This document shows, in pieces, positions 4,608 through 5,362 of a DNA stretch of 5,362 nt. The stretch is from Alphaproteobacteria bacterium (lineage in GTDB: Bacteria > Pseudomonadota > Alphaproteobacteria > SMXP01): positions 1 through 5,362 of the forward strand of contig JAJFIM010000062.1 of the NCBI GenBank assembly GCA_021774995.1, given 5' to 3'. The notes beneath the pieces were generated by a model. It was given only the letters and a program-made list of their open reading frames with translations. It was not told where the DNA came from and made no database searches. Each line of letters starts with the position of its first letter. Position 1 is the first letter of the stretch. The position numbers and the translations under genes were made by a program.

Positions 4608-5362
4608 TGAGTGATAAAAGTTTTCTTGATTGGCCTTTTTTTGATGATAAGCACCTGGACTTGTCGGAGCGCCTTGAGGCGTGGGTCAAGCAAGAGCAAG
4701 CTCTTCTGGATGGCGGGCATGGAGATGTAGATAAAACTTGCGCTGACATTTTAAGAAAATTTGCGGCGGCGGGAATTCTTGAATACGCTGTACCCGCCTC
4801 TCATGGCGGCGCGCATGAAGCGTTGGATGTGCGCTCGCTTTGTCTGATCCGCGAAACCCTGGCGCGGTCTTCAGGGTTGGCGGATTTTGTTTTCGCCATG
4901 CAAGGGCTGGGGTCAGGTCCGATCTCCCTGTTTGGTGACGACGCTCTCAAAAACCATTACCTGCCCGCTGTGCGGAAGGGGCAAAAAGTCGCGGCTTTTG
5001 CACTCACCGAGCCTGATTGTGGGTCGGACGCCGCAAATTTAATTACTGAGGCGGCGCGGCGCGGCGATCACTATGAAATAAATGGCGTCAAGACGTTTAT
5101 ATCCAATGGCGGAATTGCTGATTTTTATATTGTGTTCGCGCGCACAGAATCCACTTCCGGTGCGCGCGGAATCAGCGCGCTTGTTGTTGACGCGGACGCG
5201 CCGGGTCTTGACGCCTCGGAGCGCATCGACACCATGGCGCCCCATCCCTTATCCGTTGTGCGGTTTAACAATTGCAAAACGCCGGCGGCCCATCTTCTCG
5301 GCGAGACGGGGCAGGGTTTTAAAATCGCCATGGCGACATTGGATGTTTTTCGCTCGACAGTG
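4607..5362 (+). CDS. Acyl-CoA dehydrogenase (partial, 3' end outside window)
   Basis: The reading frame is open from ATG 4607 to the window edge, giving 252 residues of an enzyme family that is usually 370-400 long. The helical N-terminal domain spans about 15-128. AFALTEPDCGSDAANL (130-145) is the FAD-contacting acyl-CoA dehydrogenase signature at the start of the beta domain, and NGVKTFISNGGIADFYIVFA (159-178) is its usual second part. LLGETGQGFKIAMATLD (230-246) begins the C-terminal helical domain. The catalytic Glu of that domain lies beyond the edge. In the signature, Cys138 and Asn144 occupy positions where the family pattern expects small residues (Gly/Ser/Ala/Asn and Gly/Ser/Ala). 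It probably desaturates a CoA thioester late in the aryl-CoA pathway, passing electrons to ETF. The start shares one base with the upstream stop (TAATG). Confidence 0.92.
   Translation, partial: MSDKSFLDWPFFDDKHLDLSERLEAWVKQEQALLDGGHGDVDKTCADILRKFAAAGILEYAVPASHGGAHEALDVRSLCLIRETLARSSGLADFVFAMQGLGSGPISLFGDDALKNHYLPAVRKGQKVAAFALTEPDCGSDAANLITEAARRGDHYEINGVKTFISNGGIADFYIVFARTESTSGARGISALVVDADAPGLDASERIDTMAPHPLSVVRFNNCKTPAAHLLGETGQGFKIAMATLDVFRSTV

Noticed and set aside
1..5362. CRISPR arrays, tRNA or rRNA genes, insertion sequences, or intrinsic terminators
   Set aside because: No regularly spaced repeats, RNA-gene folds, transposase frames or hairpin-plus-T-run structures were seen. The coding genes leave almost no room for them.

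Overview
The window reads as the left part of one tightly packed catabolic operon on the + strand, from a proteobacterium. An alphaproteobacterium seems most likely, judging from the gene set, the moderately high G+C and the heavy use of GCG/GCC/CGC codons, but this cannot be settled from the sequence alone. Nearly every base is coding. The only gene-free stretch is the 170-base divergent promoter region at 37-206.

Layout. At the left edge (1-36, minus strand) lie the first 12 codons of a divergent gene whose N-terminus looks like a Gfo/Idh/MocA-type oxidoreductase. Then comes the intergenic region, with candidate back-to-back promoters that share a TTGCGCAA palindrome, and an AT-rich inverted repeat beside the operon promoter. 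The operon follows: (1) a fused flavin hydroxylase / Old Yellow Enzyme protein of the 2-aminobenzoyl-CoA monooxygenase/reductase (salicylyl-CoA 5-hydroxylase/oxidoreductase) type, 207-2516; (2) a short-chain dehydrogenase, 2513-3295; (3) a MarR-type regulator, 3295-3801; (4) a crotonase-fold 'enoyl-CoA hydratase', 3798-4607; (5) an acyl-CoA dehydrogenase that runs off the right edge, 4607-5362. All four junctions are ATGA, TGATG or TAATG overlaps, so the genes are probably co-transcribed and translationally coupled.

How the genes work together. The set matches the aerobic CoA-thioester route for 2-aminobenzoate (anthranilate) described from Azoarcus evansii. There, an aryl-CoA ester is hydroxylated at C5 and its ring is reduced by a single two-domain flavoprotein, without an oxygenolytic ring cleavage, and the alicyclic product is then taken apart by beta-oxidation-like enzymes. 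The SDR, crotonase and acyl-CoA dehydrogenase would be those later enzymes, and the MarR protein probably senses the aryl-CoA or acid and represses the operon. An aryl-CoA ligase is expected to the right of the window. Salicylyl-CoA is an alternative substrate.

Points worth a second look: the crotonase lacks both catalytic Glu residues of true hydratases but has an Asp where PaaG-like enzymes have theirs; the OYE domain has Ser where YqjM has its flavin-tuning Cys; the first gene is AT-rich in its hydroxylase half and GC-rich in its OYE half; and the divergent promoter has an unusually symmetric structure.
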